The notes under the pieces were generated by a model. That model was not told where the DNA came from. It did not search any database and saw only the letters and a program-made list of their open reading frames with translations. Of a stretch of 10,908 nt of DNA, positions 1-6,581 are shown in pieces (the stretch's first letter is position 1; each line of letters begins with the position of its first letter). A program made the translations under genes and the position numbers. Location of the stretch: contig CAKUCE010000089.1 of assembly GCA_934643535.1 (NCBI GenBank), forward strand, positions 1 to 10,908, in the 5' to 3' direction. This DNA comes from an uncultured Clostridia bacterium (GTDB taxonomy: Bacteria > Bacillota > Clostridia > Christensenellales > Aristaeellaceae).

Positions 1-41
1 CCTTTTGCCTCAATTTTGACAAACGGAAAGGAGCCGATGAT

Positions 42-2174
42 ATGCCCCTTCATAACCAGCAGCGGGAGGCGGAGATCGCACGTCGTGCCCGGGAAATTGT
101 GGATCAGATGACCGTGGAGGAATGCGTGTGGCAGACCCTTTATACCGCCCCGGCCATTGAGCGGCTTGGGCTTCCCAGCTATAACTGGTGGAATGAGGCG
201 CTCCACGGCGTGGCCCGTGCGGGGCTGGCGACGGTGTTCCCGCAGGCCATCGGTCTGGCGGCCTGCTTTGACGAAGACTTGATGAAGCGCGTCGCGGACG
301 TGATCTCCACCGAGGGACGGGCCAAGTACAACGAAGCCCAGAAACACGGCGACCACGACATTTACAAGGGCCTGACCTTCTGGAGCCCTAACGTGAACCT
401 GTTCCGGGATCCCCGCTGGGGGCGCGGGCAGGAGACCTACGGCGAAGACCCCTGCCTGACGGCCCGGCTGGGCGTGGCCTTTGTGGAGGGGCTACAGGGG
501 GACGACCCCGACCATCTGAAAGCCGCTGGCTGCGCCAAGCATTTTGCCGTTCATTCCGGCCCGGAAAGCCTGCGCCATGAGTTTGACGCAGAGGTATCGC
601 AGCGCGACCTTTGGGAAACCTACCTGCCCGCCTTTGAAGCGCTGGCCACGGAGGCCGGTGTGGAAGGCTTCATGGGCGCGTATAACCGCACCAATGGCGA
701 ACCCTGCTGCGGCCATTCCGTGCTGATGAAGCAGATCCTCCGGGGCAAATGGAGCTTCGAGGGGTATTTCACCTCCGACTGCTGGGCCATTGCGGATTTC
801 CATCTGCACCACCACGTGTGCGATACGCCGGTGGAATCGGTGACGCTGGCCATGAAGAACGGCACCGACCTGAACTGCGGCCAGATGTACGGCCACCTGC
901 TGACGGCCTATCACGAGGGCAGGGTGACGGAGGAAGAACTCCGCAGCGCGGCCTTCCGACTGATGCGCACCCGGCTGCGGTTGGGTCTGCCCGGCGAAAC
1001 CACCCCGTGGGACGGCCTGACCTATGCGGATGTGGACACCGACGAGCATCGGGCACTGAATCTGGACGCGGCCCGCAAGGCACTGGTGCTTCTGAAGAAT
1101 CAGGACGGCTTCCTGCCGCTGGATCGGACGAAGCTGCATACCGTGGCGGTCATCGGCCCCAACGCCATTTCGACGGTGGCGCTGGAGGGCAACTATTGCG
1201 GTACGGCGGGGGAATATCACACCGTTTACGACGGCATTCGGGAAGCGCTGCCTCAAACGACCCGCGTGTACTATGCGCAGGGCAGTCACCTCTGCCTGGA
1301 CCGGGTGGAGGATCTGTCCAAGAATCCCAACGATCGTGTCAGCGAAGCAGTCGCCATCGCCTCCCGCTGCGAGCTGGTTGTCCTGGCCGTAGGGCTGGAT
1401 CAGTACGTTGAGGGCGAAGAAATGCCGGATTCCAAGCTGAAAACCTGCGGCGACAAGGCCGACCTGCTGCTGCCGGAGGGTCAGCGGGCGCTGATTACCG
1501 CCATCGGTCAAACCGGCGTTCCTACGGTCATCGTCAACATGAGCGGCAGCGCCATGGATCTGGCCGACGGCAACGACTATGCCAGGGCGATCATTCAGGC
1601 ATGGTATCCCGGCGCGGAGGGCGGACGGGCTGTGGCGCAGCTCCTCTTCGGCGATTATTCTCCCTCGGGCCGTCTGCCGGTCACGTTCTACCATAATGAT
1701 GAAGAACTGCCTGCCTTTACCGATTACTCCATGGCGAACCGCACCTACCGTTTCCGGGAGCAGAAGCCGCTGTACCCCTTCGGATATGGCCTGTCCTATA
1801 CGCGCTTTGCCTACTCCGGCCTCCGGGTGGAGACGTCCGCCGGAGAACCGGTTCGGGCGTTCGTCACCGTGCAGAACACCGGAAAGAGGGAAGGCGACGA
1901 GATCATTCAGGTCTATGTCCGTCTGGAAAACGCGGAAGTCCCCGTCCCGCTGCGTACCCTGGCCGCTTTCCGCCGCGTCAGCCTGAAGCCGGGCGAAAGC
2001 CGGGAAGCAGAGCTGAAGCTGCTTCCGTCCGCTATGTATGAGTATGAGGAAGACGGCGCGCGGCATACCCATCGCGGCCCGGTGCGCCTCTGGGCGGGCG
2101 GATGCCAGCCGGACGAGCGCAGCCGCGAACTGACCGGTACCGAGGTACTGGAAACGGTTTTTGAACTGCGGTGA
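42..2174 (+). CDS. Glycoside hydrolase family 3 protein (beta-xylosidase/beta-glucosidase type)
   Basis: A 710-residue exo-acting retaining glycosidase, likely releasing xylose or glucose from the non-reducing end of plant-derived oligosaccharides. No signal peptide is visible, so it should act in the cytoplasm on imported oligosaccharides. The N-terminal barrel carries YNWWNEALHGVAR (47-59), RDPRWGRGQETYGEDP (122-137) and KHF (166-168), all typical of GH3. The expected nucleophile is D246 in GYFTSDCWAI. The C-terminal alpha/beta domain covers about 345-580; EGEEM (457-461) is the likely site of the acid/base Glu. A fibronectin III-like tail follows (about 590-705). The length suits three-domain GH3 enzymes. 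The ATG at 42 is chosen because GGAAAGGAG (25-33) lies 8 nt upstream, although the frame stays open to the window edge. The WWNEALHGV signature favours beta-xylosidase, but specificity cannot be fixed by eye. It converges with the sirtuin gene. Confidence 0.93.
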   Translation: MPLHNQQREAEIARRAREIVDQMTVEECVWQTLYTAPAIERLGLPSYNWWNEALHGVARAGLATVFPQAIGLAACFDEDLMKRVADVISTEGRAKYNEAQKHGDHDIYKGLTFWSPNVNLFRDPRWGRGQETYGEDPCLTARLGVAFVEGLQGDDPDHLKAAGCAKHFAVHSGPESLRHEFDAEVSQRDLWETYLPAFEALATEAGVEGFMGAYNRTNGEPCCGHSVLMKQILRGKWSFEGYFTSDCWAIADFHLHHHVCDTPVESVTLAMKNGTDLNCGQMYGHLLTAYHEGRVTEEELRSAAFRLMRTRLRLGLPGETTPWDGLTYADVDTDEHRALNLDAARKALVLLKNQDGFLPLDRTKLHTVAVIGPNAISTVALEGNYCGTAGEYHTVYDGIREALPQTTRVYYAQGSHLCLDRVEDLSKNPNDRVSEAVAIASRCELVVLAVGLDQYVEGEEMPDSKLKTCGDKADLLLPEGQRALITAIGQTGVPTVIVNMSGSAMDLADGNDYARAIIQAWYPGAEGGRAVAQLLFGDYSPSGRLPVTFYHNDEELPAFTDYSMANRTYRFREQKPLYPFGYGLSYTRFAYSGLRVETSAGEPVRAFVTVQNTGKREGDEIIQVYVRLENAEVPVPLRTLAAFRRVSLKPGESREAELKLLPSAMYEYEEDGARHTHRGPVRLWAGGCQPDERSRELTGTEVLETVFELR

Positions 2175-2197
2175 TTCAAACCGGAAAACGTCATAGC

Positions 2198-2238
2198 AAA
2201 ACGCAGCTCCTCCGCTGGCAGCGGGAGAGCTGCGTTTT
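2198..2238. terminator. Bidirectional rho-independent terminator between GH3 and sirtuin genes
   Basis: The left arm (2198-2215) and right arm (2221-2238) form a long stem around the 5-nt loop TGGCA, with one C-A mismatch and one G-T wobble. The outer end is AAAACGCAGCTC pairing with GAGCTGCGTTTT, so each strand ends its stem in a T run. It starts 24 nt after the GH3 stop and lies 13 nt beyond the sirtuin stop, so it can end both convergent transcripts. Confidence 0.88.
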
Positions 2239-2250
2239 ACGATGAAAAAG

Positions 2251-3123
2251 TCAGATGAAAAGCCGCTTCAGGACGCTTCCAATGTCCTCGTCGATACACA
2301 GGGAACGGGCTTCGAGCGATTCCGGGCAGAAAGCCTCGCCCTGATTGACGCACACGTAGACGGCGCGGGGATTCTTCGCGGTGAATTGCCAGAAGGGCAC
2401 TTTGATGATGCCGGGGGTGTTCATTCCAACGCCCAGTTCCCAGTAGACCACCCGGCTTTCGGACGTGCGGTCCAGAAAAGCCTGATATCGTGCCGCTGCC
2501 GCATCCCAGCCCGCGTCCTGAACAAAACGATCGTCGCAGCGCAGATTCATGGTCATGGGCCTGCCGCAGACCGGGCAGCGGGGAAGCAGCTCGCCGGGGA
2601 TCTGCAGATTCTCCTGCCGCTCCGCCATTTGACGGATAAGCGCTTCGTTGTCATAGGTCTGCTGGCAGCAGGGTTCGCTGCACTGAAACAGCCCATAATC
2701 GCCCTGCGTGTAAAACAGGCGTTCTTTGTCGAAACCGGCTTTCTGGAACTGATGGTCTACGTTGGTGGTCAGCACGAAATAGTCGCGTCCCTGCAAAAGC
2801 CGCAGGAGCAGCCGGTAGGGTTCACCGGCCCCGGCCTCGTAACGGTTCAGCAGGATCATCCGCGACCAGAACGCCCAGTAGGCTTCCGGCGACCGGTAGG
2901 GATAAAAGCCCCCGGAGTACATATCATGAAAGCCGTAAGCCCGTTCGAAAGCGGCAAAATTCCGCCGGAAGCGTTCGCCGCCGTAGTCAAAGCCCGCCGA
3001 GGCGGAAAGCCCCGCGCCCGCTCCGACGACGATCGCGTCCGCCGCATCCAGCTCATGCTTCAACCGGGCGATGGGATCCCAGCAGGCTTCGGTAGAGACG
3101 TTCGTCGGATTCTTGGAACACAT
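2251..3123 (-). CDS. Class M sirtuin (SirTM), NAD-dependent protein ADP-ribosyltransferase
   Basis: A 290-residue Sir2-fold protein. The NAD-binding start is GAGAGLSASAGFDY (34-47), in place of the GAGxS-GIPDFR of deacetylase sirtuins. TTNVDHQF (119-126) holds the conserved Asn. At the usual catalytic-His position the sequence reads TQGDYG (139-144), giving Gln140. His-to-Gln is a hallmark of SirTM enzymes, which transfer ADP-ribose instead of deacetylating, typically onto lipoylated GcvH-L. Zinc ligands are probably C148, C152 or C153, C183 and C186. The gene overlaps the upstream macrodomain gene by 71 nt, which fits coupled translation and the known pairing of these families. The ATG at 3123 is preferred because AAGGTGATC lies just upstream inside the macrodomain frame. 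A TTG at codon 21, overlapping the macrodomain stop, is a weaker alternative. The target cannot be read from this window. Confidence 0.92.
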   Translation of the reverse strand: MCSKNPTNVSTEACWDPIARLKHELDAADAIVVGAGAGLSASAGFDYGGERFRRNFAAFERAYGFHDMYSGGFYPYRSPEAYWAFWSRMILLNRYEAGAGEPYRLLLRLLQGRDYFVLTTNVDHQFQKAGFDKERLFYTQGDYGLFQCSEPCCQQTYDNEALIRQMAERQENLQIPGELLPRCPVCGRPMTMNLRCDDRFVQDAGWDAAAARYQAFLDRTSESRVVYWELGVGMNTPGIIKVPFWQFTAKNPRAVYVCVNQGEAFCPESLEARSLCIDEDIGSVLKRLFI

Positions 3124-3838
3124 TGAAGATCACCTTGATTGAACTGTGATTTTGATAGGCCTGAACGGTATGAAGAGCGATCTGCGCGGCTTCTTCCCGG
3201 GGAAAATGAAATTCCCCGGTAGAGATGCAGCAGAACGCCACGCTTTCCAGTCCGTGCCGGTCCGCGGTTTCCAGACAGGCGCGGTAGCAGGAAGCCAGAG
3301 CCGCCCGATGCGCTTCCGTCAGCCTGCCGCCGACGTAAGGCCCCACGGTGTGCAGCACATACCGGCAGGGCAGGTTGAAGGCGTGCGTGAGTCTGGCCTG
3401 CCCGACGGGTTCGTCATACCCCTGCCGTTCCATTTGACCGTTCAGCTCAAGCCGAAGCTGTACCCCGGCAAAGGTGTGGATCGCGTTGTCGATGCAGCCA
3501 TGGCAGGGATAGAAGCACCCCAGCATGGCGCTGTTGGCCGCGTTGACGATCGCATCGCAGCGGAGAGTCGTTATATCCCCGCGCCAGAGGCAGAGACCCT
3601 CCCGGACAGGGGGCAGCGTCCGCCAGTCGGTTACGCCCCGGCGGCGCAGCTCTTCCTGCAGATATTCGTCCTGCAGCCGGAGAAAATCCTGCCCGATGGG
3701 AAGCGGCGGGCGCACGTTCATCAACCCGCGAAGCAGCCGCTTTTGCCCGGCTTCGTCCGTGGGCAGAGGAACGTCGCTCTCCTGCCGCTCGGCCAACAGA
3801 AATTGGATCAGCGCTCTGCGCCGCTCTTCCTGCGTCAT
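3053..3838 (-). CDS. Zinc-type macrodomain protein, protein-ADP-ribose hydrolase
   Basis: A 261-residue macrodomain protein predicted to remove ADP-ribose from protein, reversing the SirTM encoded directly downstream. Residues 1-80 form the helical N-terminal extension common to SirTM-linked macrodomains. The macro fold begins near 81: LWRGDIT (84-90), DAIVNAANSAM (95-105), HTVGPYVGG (163-171) and CCISTGEFHFP (203-213) contact ADP-ribose in this family. GCFYPCHGC (107-115) supplies the likely zinc ligands C108 (or C112), H113 and C115, which define the zinc-dependent group. The start at 3838 is chosen for a perfect AGGAGG (3844-3849) five nt upstream; an in-frame ATG at 3889 has no such site and would run into the intercistronic hairpin. 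The 3' end overlaps the sirtuin start. Function is inferred from family knowledge; the motifs are seen directly. Confidence 0.92.
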   Translation of the reverse strand: MTQEERRRALIQFLLAERQESDVPLPTDEAGQKRLLRGLMNVRPPLPIGQDFLRLQDEYLQEELRRRGVTDWRTLPPVREGLCLWRGDITTLRCDAIVNAANSAMLGCFYPCHGCIDNAIHTFAGVQLRLELNGQMERQGYDEPVGQARLTHAFNLPCRYVLHTVGPYVGGRLTEAHRAALASCYRACLETADRHGLESVAFCCISTGEFHFPREEAAQIALHTVQAYQNHSSIKVIFNVFQESDERLYRSLLGSHRPVEA

Positions 3839-3843
3839 AACAA

Positions 3844-3849
3844 CCTCCT
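3844..3849 (-). promoter_or_regulatory. Consensus ribosome binding site deciding the macrodomain start
   Basis: Minus-strand AGGAGG lies five nt before the ATG at 3838. It supports that start over the upstream in-frame ATG at 3889. Confidence 0.85.
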
Positions 3850-3860
3850 GACAGACTGCC

Positions 3861-3886
3861 GCCCGGGTCCGGAAATGGACCCGGGC
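3861..3886 (-). other. Intercistronic perfect hairpin between reductase and macrodomain genes
   Basis: GCCCGGGTCC (3861-3870) pairs perfectly with GGACCCGGGC (3877-3886) around a 6-nt loop. It sits in the 57-nt gap after the reductase stop and 11 nt upstream of the macrodomain ribosome site. No T run follows on either strand, so it is not a classic terminator. It could stabilise a processed mRNA end, tune expression of the two downstream genes, or act as an attenuator. Confidence 0.7.
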
Positions 3887-3895
3887 CAAGCCGGA

Positions 3896-4525
3896 TTACG
3901 CCTGCACCACGCTGATTCGCTGCCCCGTATGCTGCCCGGAGACGATTTCATCTACCATGGCGATGGCATAGTCCGCATAGCTGAGGACGCTTTCGCCCTT
4001 AGAACTCAGCGTCAGTTCCTCGCCGCCCAGCCGGTAGCGGCCAGTGCGCGGGCCATCGGCCTGAAAATCAGCGGCGGGGGAAAGGTACGTCCACCGCACG
4101 TCGCTGCGGGTTCGGAGCAGCTTCAGCGCCTCGTCATGGGCTGCGGCCAGCGGCTTGAAGGCGTCCGGAAAATCCGGGCCGTCGGCCACGCAGAGGGTAT
4201 GTTCCCGATTCACATACAGGCTGCCCGCGCCGCCTACCACCAGCAGACGGGTTGCCGTACCGGAAAGCAGGTTGCACAGATGCTCGGCCGCCCGGGGAAT
4301 GCCGCCAAGCGTTTCGGGCGTCCATGCACCAAAGGCGTCCACCACCGCGTCATAGCCCTGCAGATCCTTCGCGGTCAGGTCGAACAAATCCTTCTGCACA
4401 AAGCTGCGGGCCTCCGAAGCATTTTCGCTCCGGGCAATGGCGGTCACGTCCAGTCCGCGGGACAACGCTTCGTGAACGATCATTTTTCCGGCTTTTCCAT
4501 TGGCACATACGACTGCAATTTTCAT
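3896..4525 (-). CDS. NAD(P)-binding reductase (atypical SDR / NmrA-like, YwnB/COG2910 type)
   Basis: A 209-residue Rossmann protein. The N-terminus MKIAVVCANGKAGKMIVHEAL matches the NAD(P)-binding strand-loop-helix of the putative NADH-flavin reductase group, though with ANGKAG instead of the commoner GATG..G. Further family-like pieces are DAVVDAFG (about 65-72), RLLVVGGAGSLYV (about 93-105), and WTYLSPAADF with SYADYA toward the C-terminus. The ATG at 4525 is taken because GGGAGG lies 8 nt upstream; an open frame upstream to 4678 would overlap the promoter. The gene is divergent from an HxlR regulator, a common arrangement for such reductases in Bacillota responding to electrophiles or redox stress. 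It is the first gene of the run reductase, macrodomain, SirTM. The substrate is unknown; the reductase role is family inference. Confidence 0.85.
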   Translation of the reverse strand: MKIAVVCANGKAGKMIVHEALSRGLDVTAIARSENASEARSFVQKDLFDLTAKDLQGYDAVVDAFGAWTPETLGGIPRAAEHLCNLLSGTATRLLVVGGAGSLYVNREHTLCVADGPDFPDAFKPLAAAHDEALKLLRTRSDVRWTYLSPAADFQADGPRTGRYRLGGEELTLSSKGESVLSYADYAIAMVDEIVSGQHTGQRISVVQA

Positions 4526-4619
4526 GTTTGTTTCCTCCCTGGGAATCCCTGCCGCTCGAAGCGGCATGTCCGTCATGTTTTCTGCGCCCGGCAGCGGCCG
4601 CTCTCCCGGGCACAGGCAA

Positions 4620-4648
4620 ATCATAACGCCGTCCGTATCACTTGTAAA
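4620..4648 (-). promoter_or_regulatory. Sigma-A-type promoter for the reductase-macrodomain-SirTM operon
   Basis: On the minus strand, TTTACA (4643-4648) and TATGAT (4620-4625) are separated by exactly 17 nt. The predicted start near 4613 gives a leader of about 88 nt to the ATG at 4525. Confidence 0.75.
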
Positions 4649-4652
4649 GTAA

Positions 4653-4666
4653 GCACAATATTGTGC
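4653..4666. promoter_or_regulatory. 14-bp perfect palindrome, candidate HxlR operator
   Basis: GCACAATATTGTGC is a perfect inverted repeat between the two divergent promoters. It lies 4 bp upstream of the reductase -35 box and 29 bp upstream of the HxlR -35 box. HxlR-family proteins are dimeric winged-helix regulators that often bind palindromes in the divergent region beside their own gene. The position fits activation of the minus-strand operon. Assignment to this regulator is inference. Confidence 0.6.
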
Positions 4667-4695
4667 CGTAGTTACCAAAAGGATACCGCTGCGGA

Positions 4696-4724
4696 TTGAC
4701 AGGCTTTTCCGAACGCGCTATGAT
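4696..4724 (+). promoter_or_regulatory. Consensus promoter for the HxlR regulator gene
   Basis: TTGACA (4696-4701) and TATGAT (4719-4724) are spaced by 17 nt. The predicted start is near 4731, giving a short leader with AAAGGAG (4737-4743) before the ATG at 4751. Confidence 0.85.
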
Positions 4725-4750
4725 GAAAAAAAGAAGAAAGGAGAAAGCCC

Positions 4751-5086
4751 ATGGAAAAATTTTCTCCGTCGTTTCCGCTGCCGCCCTGCCCGGTGGAAAC
4801 CACGCTGATGCTCATCGGCGATAAATGGAAAGTGCTGATTCTGCGGGATCTTCTGGCCGGCACCAAACGCTTCGGCGAACTGAAAAAATCCATTGGAAAC
4901 GTTTCTCAGAAGGTGTTGACGGCACAACTGAGAGACATGGAGGAAAAGGGACTGGTCCGCCGCAAGGTCTATGCGGAGGTGCCGCCCCGGGTGGAGTATT
5001 CGCTGACGGAGCTGGGCTTCAGTCTGGAACCCATTCTGACCGCCATGCGCCTTTGGGGAGAGGAATACCAGAAATCCCGGAGCTGA
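4751..5086 (+). CDS. HxlR-family winged helix-turn-helix transcriptional regulator
   Basis: A 111-residue protein of normal family length. Family signatures are visible: CPVETTLMLIGDKW (13-26), the recognition region RFGELKKSIGNVSQKVLTAQL and the wing RKVYAEVPPRVEYSLTELG. Cys13 in the N-terminal CPVE motif matches the position used for thiol sensing by YodB, CatR and HypR relatives, so sensing of electrophiles or disulfide stress is possible but unproven. AAAGGAG lies 7 nt before the ATG. The gene is divergent from the reductase-macrodomain-SirTM operon and followed by a flavoenzyme gene, so it probably governs one or both arms. The coding frame is intact. Confidence 0.93.
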   Translation: MEKFSPSFPLPPCPVETTLMLIGDKWKVLILRDLLAGTKRFGELKKSIGNVSQKVLTAQLRDMEEKGLVRRKVYAEVPPRVEYSLTELGFSLEPILTAMRLWGEEYQKSRS

Positions 5087-5160
5087 GGCAGGAAACCTCC
5101 TGCCCTTACGCGAATTATTGAACGAAAGTGCTGGAGCCTTCGGCTTCCGGCAGTATCTTT
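5087..5160 (+). terminator. Two hairpins between the HxlR and flavoenzyme genes, weak terminator or attenuator
   Basis: GGCAGGA (5087-5093) pairs with TCCTGCC (5098-5104) directly after the HxlR stop. A second stem pairs 5130-5138 with 5142-5151, with one bulged T and a TTC loop, and is followed by a poor T tract (ATCTTT). Neither is a strong terminator and I see no convincing promoter in the gap. Partial read-through from the HxlR promoter into the flavoenzyme gene is the simplest reading. Confidence 0.35.
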
Positions 5161-5182
5161 GATGAAAAGACAGGAGATACCG

Positions 5183-6412
5183 ATGAAAACGCTGGTGGAA
5201 CGGTTGGAGACCCCGATTCGGGAGGAAACGGACGTATTGGTAGTCGGCGGAGGCATTGCGGGCGTGGCGGCGGCGCTGGCGGCCCGGCGCGCAGGCGCAC
5301 GGGTGCTTTTGATGGAAAAACAGGCGCTGCTGGGCGGCCTGGCCACCAACGGACTGATCAGCTGGTATGAACCCCTGTGCGACGGACAGGGCCATCAGTT
5401 GATTTACGGGCTGGCGGAAGAACTGCTTCGCCTGTCCTTCCGTTACGGAGACGACAGCCTGCCGGAAATCTGGAAGGATCGCTCCGTACCGGTGGACCCC
5501 GCCATGGTTCGCCCTGAAAAGCAGCATCCCGTGGGTGGACGCTACGGGACGTTCTTTTCGCCCACTCTGTTTCAGCTGGCGCTGGACGAGTTGCTGCTCA
5601 AGGAGGGCGTGGAGCTTCGGCTGGATATTCAGGCCGTTACGCCGGTGTTGGAAAACGGCCGCGTGACCGGCGTGGTAACGGAAAGCAAGAGCGGCCGGGA
5701 GTGTTTCCCGGCCAAGGCGGTGGTAGACGCCAGCGGCGACGCCGACCTGTTCGACCGCGCGGGCGTTCCCTGCGTGCTGGGGAAGAACTTCCTTTCCGTT
5801 GTGACTCATTGGAGCGATACCGCGGAAAAGAAAAAAGCGCTGGAGCTGCGCAAATGGCGATGCGGCGGGGCCGACCTGCACGGCAACGGACATCCGGCGG
5901 ATTATCCTTTGCTGTCCGGCACCACGAATGAGGAGATCACTCGATTCCTGCTGGATGGCCGGCGCATTATCCGGGAAAAGATCGCGGGAGAGGAACGCAC
6001 CCGGCGGGATATTGTGGCGCTTCCTACGCTTCCGCAGTTCCGCAAGACCCGTCGTCTGGACGGCGCGTATACGCTGACGGAGCAGGACTGCCATCAGGCT
6101 CATGCAGATTCCATCGGTCTGGCGGCTGATTTTGAAAAGGTGGGGGACTGGTATGAGATCCCCTACGGCTGCCTGTATCACCCGGACTGCGCCAACATGC
6201 TGGCCGCGGGACGGATGGTCAGCTCTGACGGTTGGGTATGGGACGTGACCCGCGTCATTCCCGTCTGCGCGTTGACCGGGCAGGCTGCAGGACTGGCAGC
6301 CGCTCAGCTGGCTGCATCGGGCCAGACCGCTGCGGCGCTCCCTCTGGAGCCGCTCCAGAATGCTCTCCGGGAGCAGGGCGTCGTGCTGCACCGGGCCGAT
6401 CTGGCGGAGTAA
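5183..6412 (+). CDS. FAD-dependent oxidoreductase (FAD_oxidored / HdrA-like fold)
   Basis: A 409-residue flavoprotein. The N-terminal dinucleotide-binding motif is DVLVVGGGIAGVAAALAARR (17-36), ending in an acidic strand (LLMEK, 42-46), followed by GGLATNGLISWYEP, typical of the FAD-dependent oxidoreductase family PF12831. VVDASGDADLF (180-190) and the C-terminal NMLAAGRMVSS with TGQAAGLAAA complete the FAD site. No signal peptide, membrane segment or iron-sulfur Cys cluster is visible, so it is a cytoplasmic soluble enzyme with unknown substrate. The ATG at 5183 is chosen because AGGAG (5172-5176) lies 6 nt upstream; an ATG at 5162 and a TTG at 5159 lack this. It lies 96 nt after the HxlR gene on the same strand and probably shares its regulation. 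Confidence 0.88.
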   Translation: MKTLVERLETPIREETDVLVVGGGIAGVAAALAARRAGARVLLMEKQALLGGLATNGLISWYEPLCDGQGHQLIYGLAEELLRLSFRYGDDSLPEIWKDRSVPVDPAMVRPEKQHPVGGRYGTFFSPTLFQLALDELLLKEGVELRLDIQAVTPVLENGRVTGVVTESKSGRECFPAKAVVDASGDADLFDRAGVPCVLGKNFLSVVTHWSDTAEKKKALELRKWRCGGADLHGNGHPADYPLLSGTTNEEITRFLLDGRRIIREKIAGEERTRRDIVALPTLPQFRKTRRLDGAYTLTEQDCHQAHADSIGLAADFEKVGDWYEIPYGCLYHPDCANMLAAGRMVSSDGWVWDVTRVIPVCALTGQAAGLAAAQLAASGQTAAALPLEPLQNALREQGVVLHRADLAE

Positions 6413-6463
6413 CGGTCAGACGATTCAAAAGACCGGAGAGACAGGGCCGCGTTCATAAGACAA

Positions 6464-6511
6464 AGAACAATCACAGCAGTTGGCTCTGCTGTGACTGTTC
6501 TTGTGTTTTTT
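6464..6511 (+). terminator. Rho-independent terminator after the flavoenzyme gene
   Basis: A 16-bp stem (6464-6479 with 6486-6501, one A-C mismatch) has a 6-nt loop and is followed by six T residues at 6506-6511. It separates the HxlR-flavoenzyme unit from the next gene. Confidence 0.92.
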
Positions 6512-6581
6512 CGTTACGCAATGAGCTGGAAACGGATAGACCTGCCAATCGGATTTTGCGAATGCGGAGGAGCATGGAATT

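Noticed and set aside
492..2072. Long minus-strand open frame of 526 codons antisense to the GH3 gene
   Set aside because: It is a shadow of GC-rich coding sequence: low-complexity composition, no ribosome site and no recognisable domain, whereas the plus-strand GH3 motifs are unambiguous.
3146..4699. Plus-strand open frame of 517 codons antisense to the macrodomain and reductase genes
   Set aside because: Macrodomain and Rossmann motifs are on the minus strand, and the plus-strand frame runs through the intercistronic hairpin and the divergent promoter.
4718..6391. Minus-strand open frame of 557 codons antisense to HxlR and the flavoenzyme
   Set aside because: It covers two clear plus-strand genes and the HxlR promoter, and its product is rich in His, Gln and Arg with no domain.
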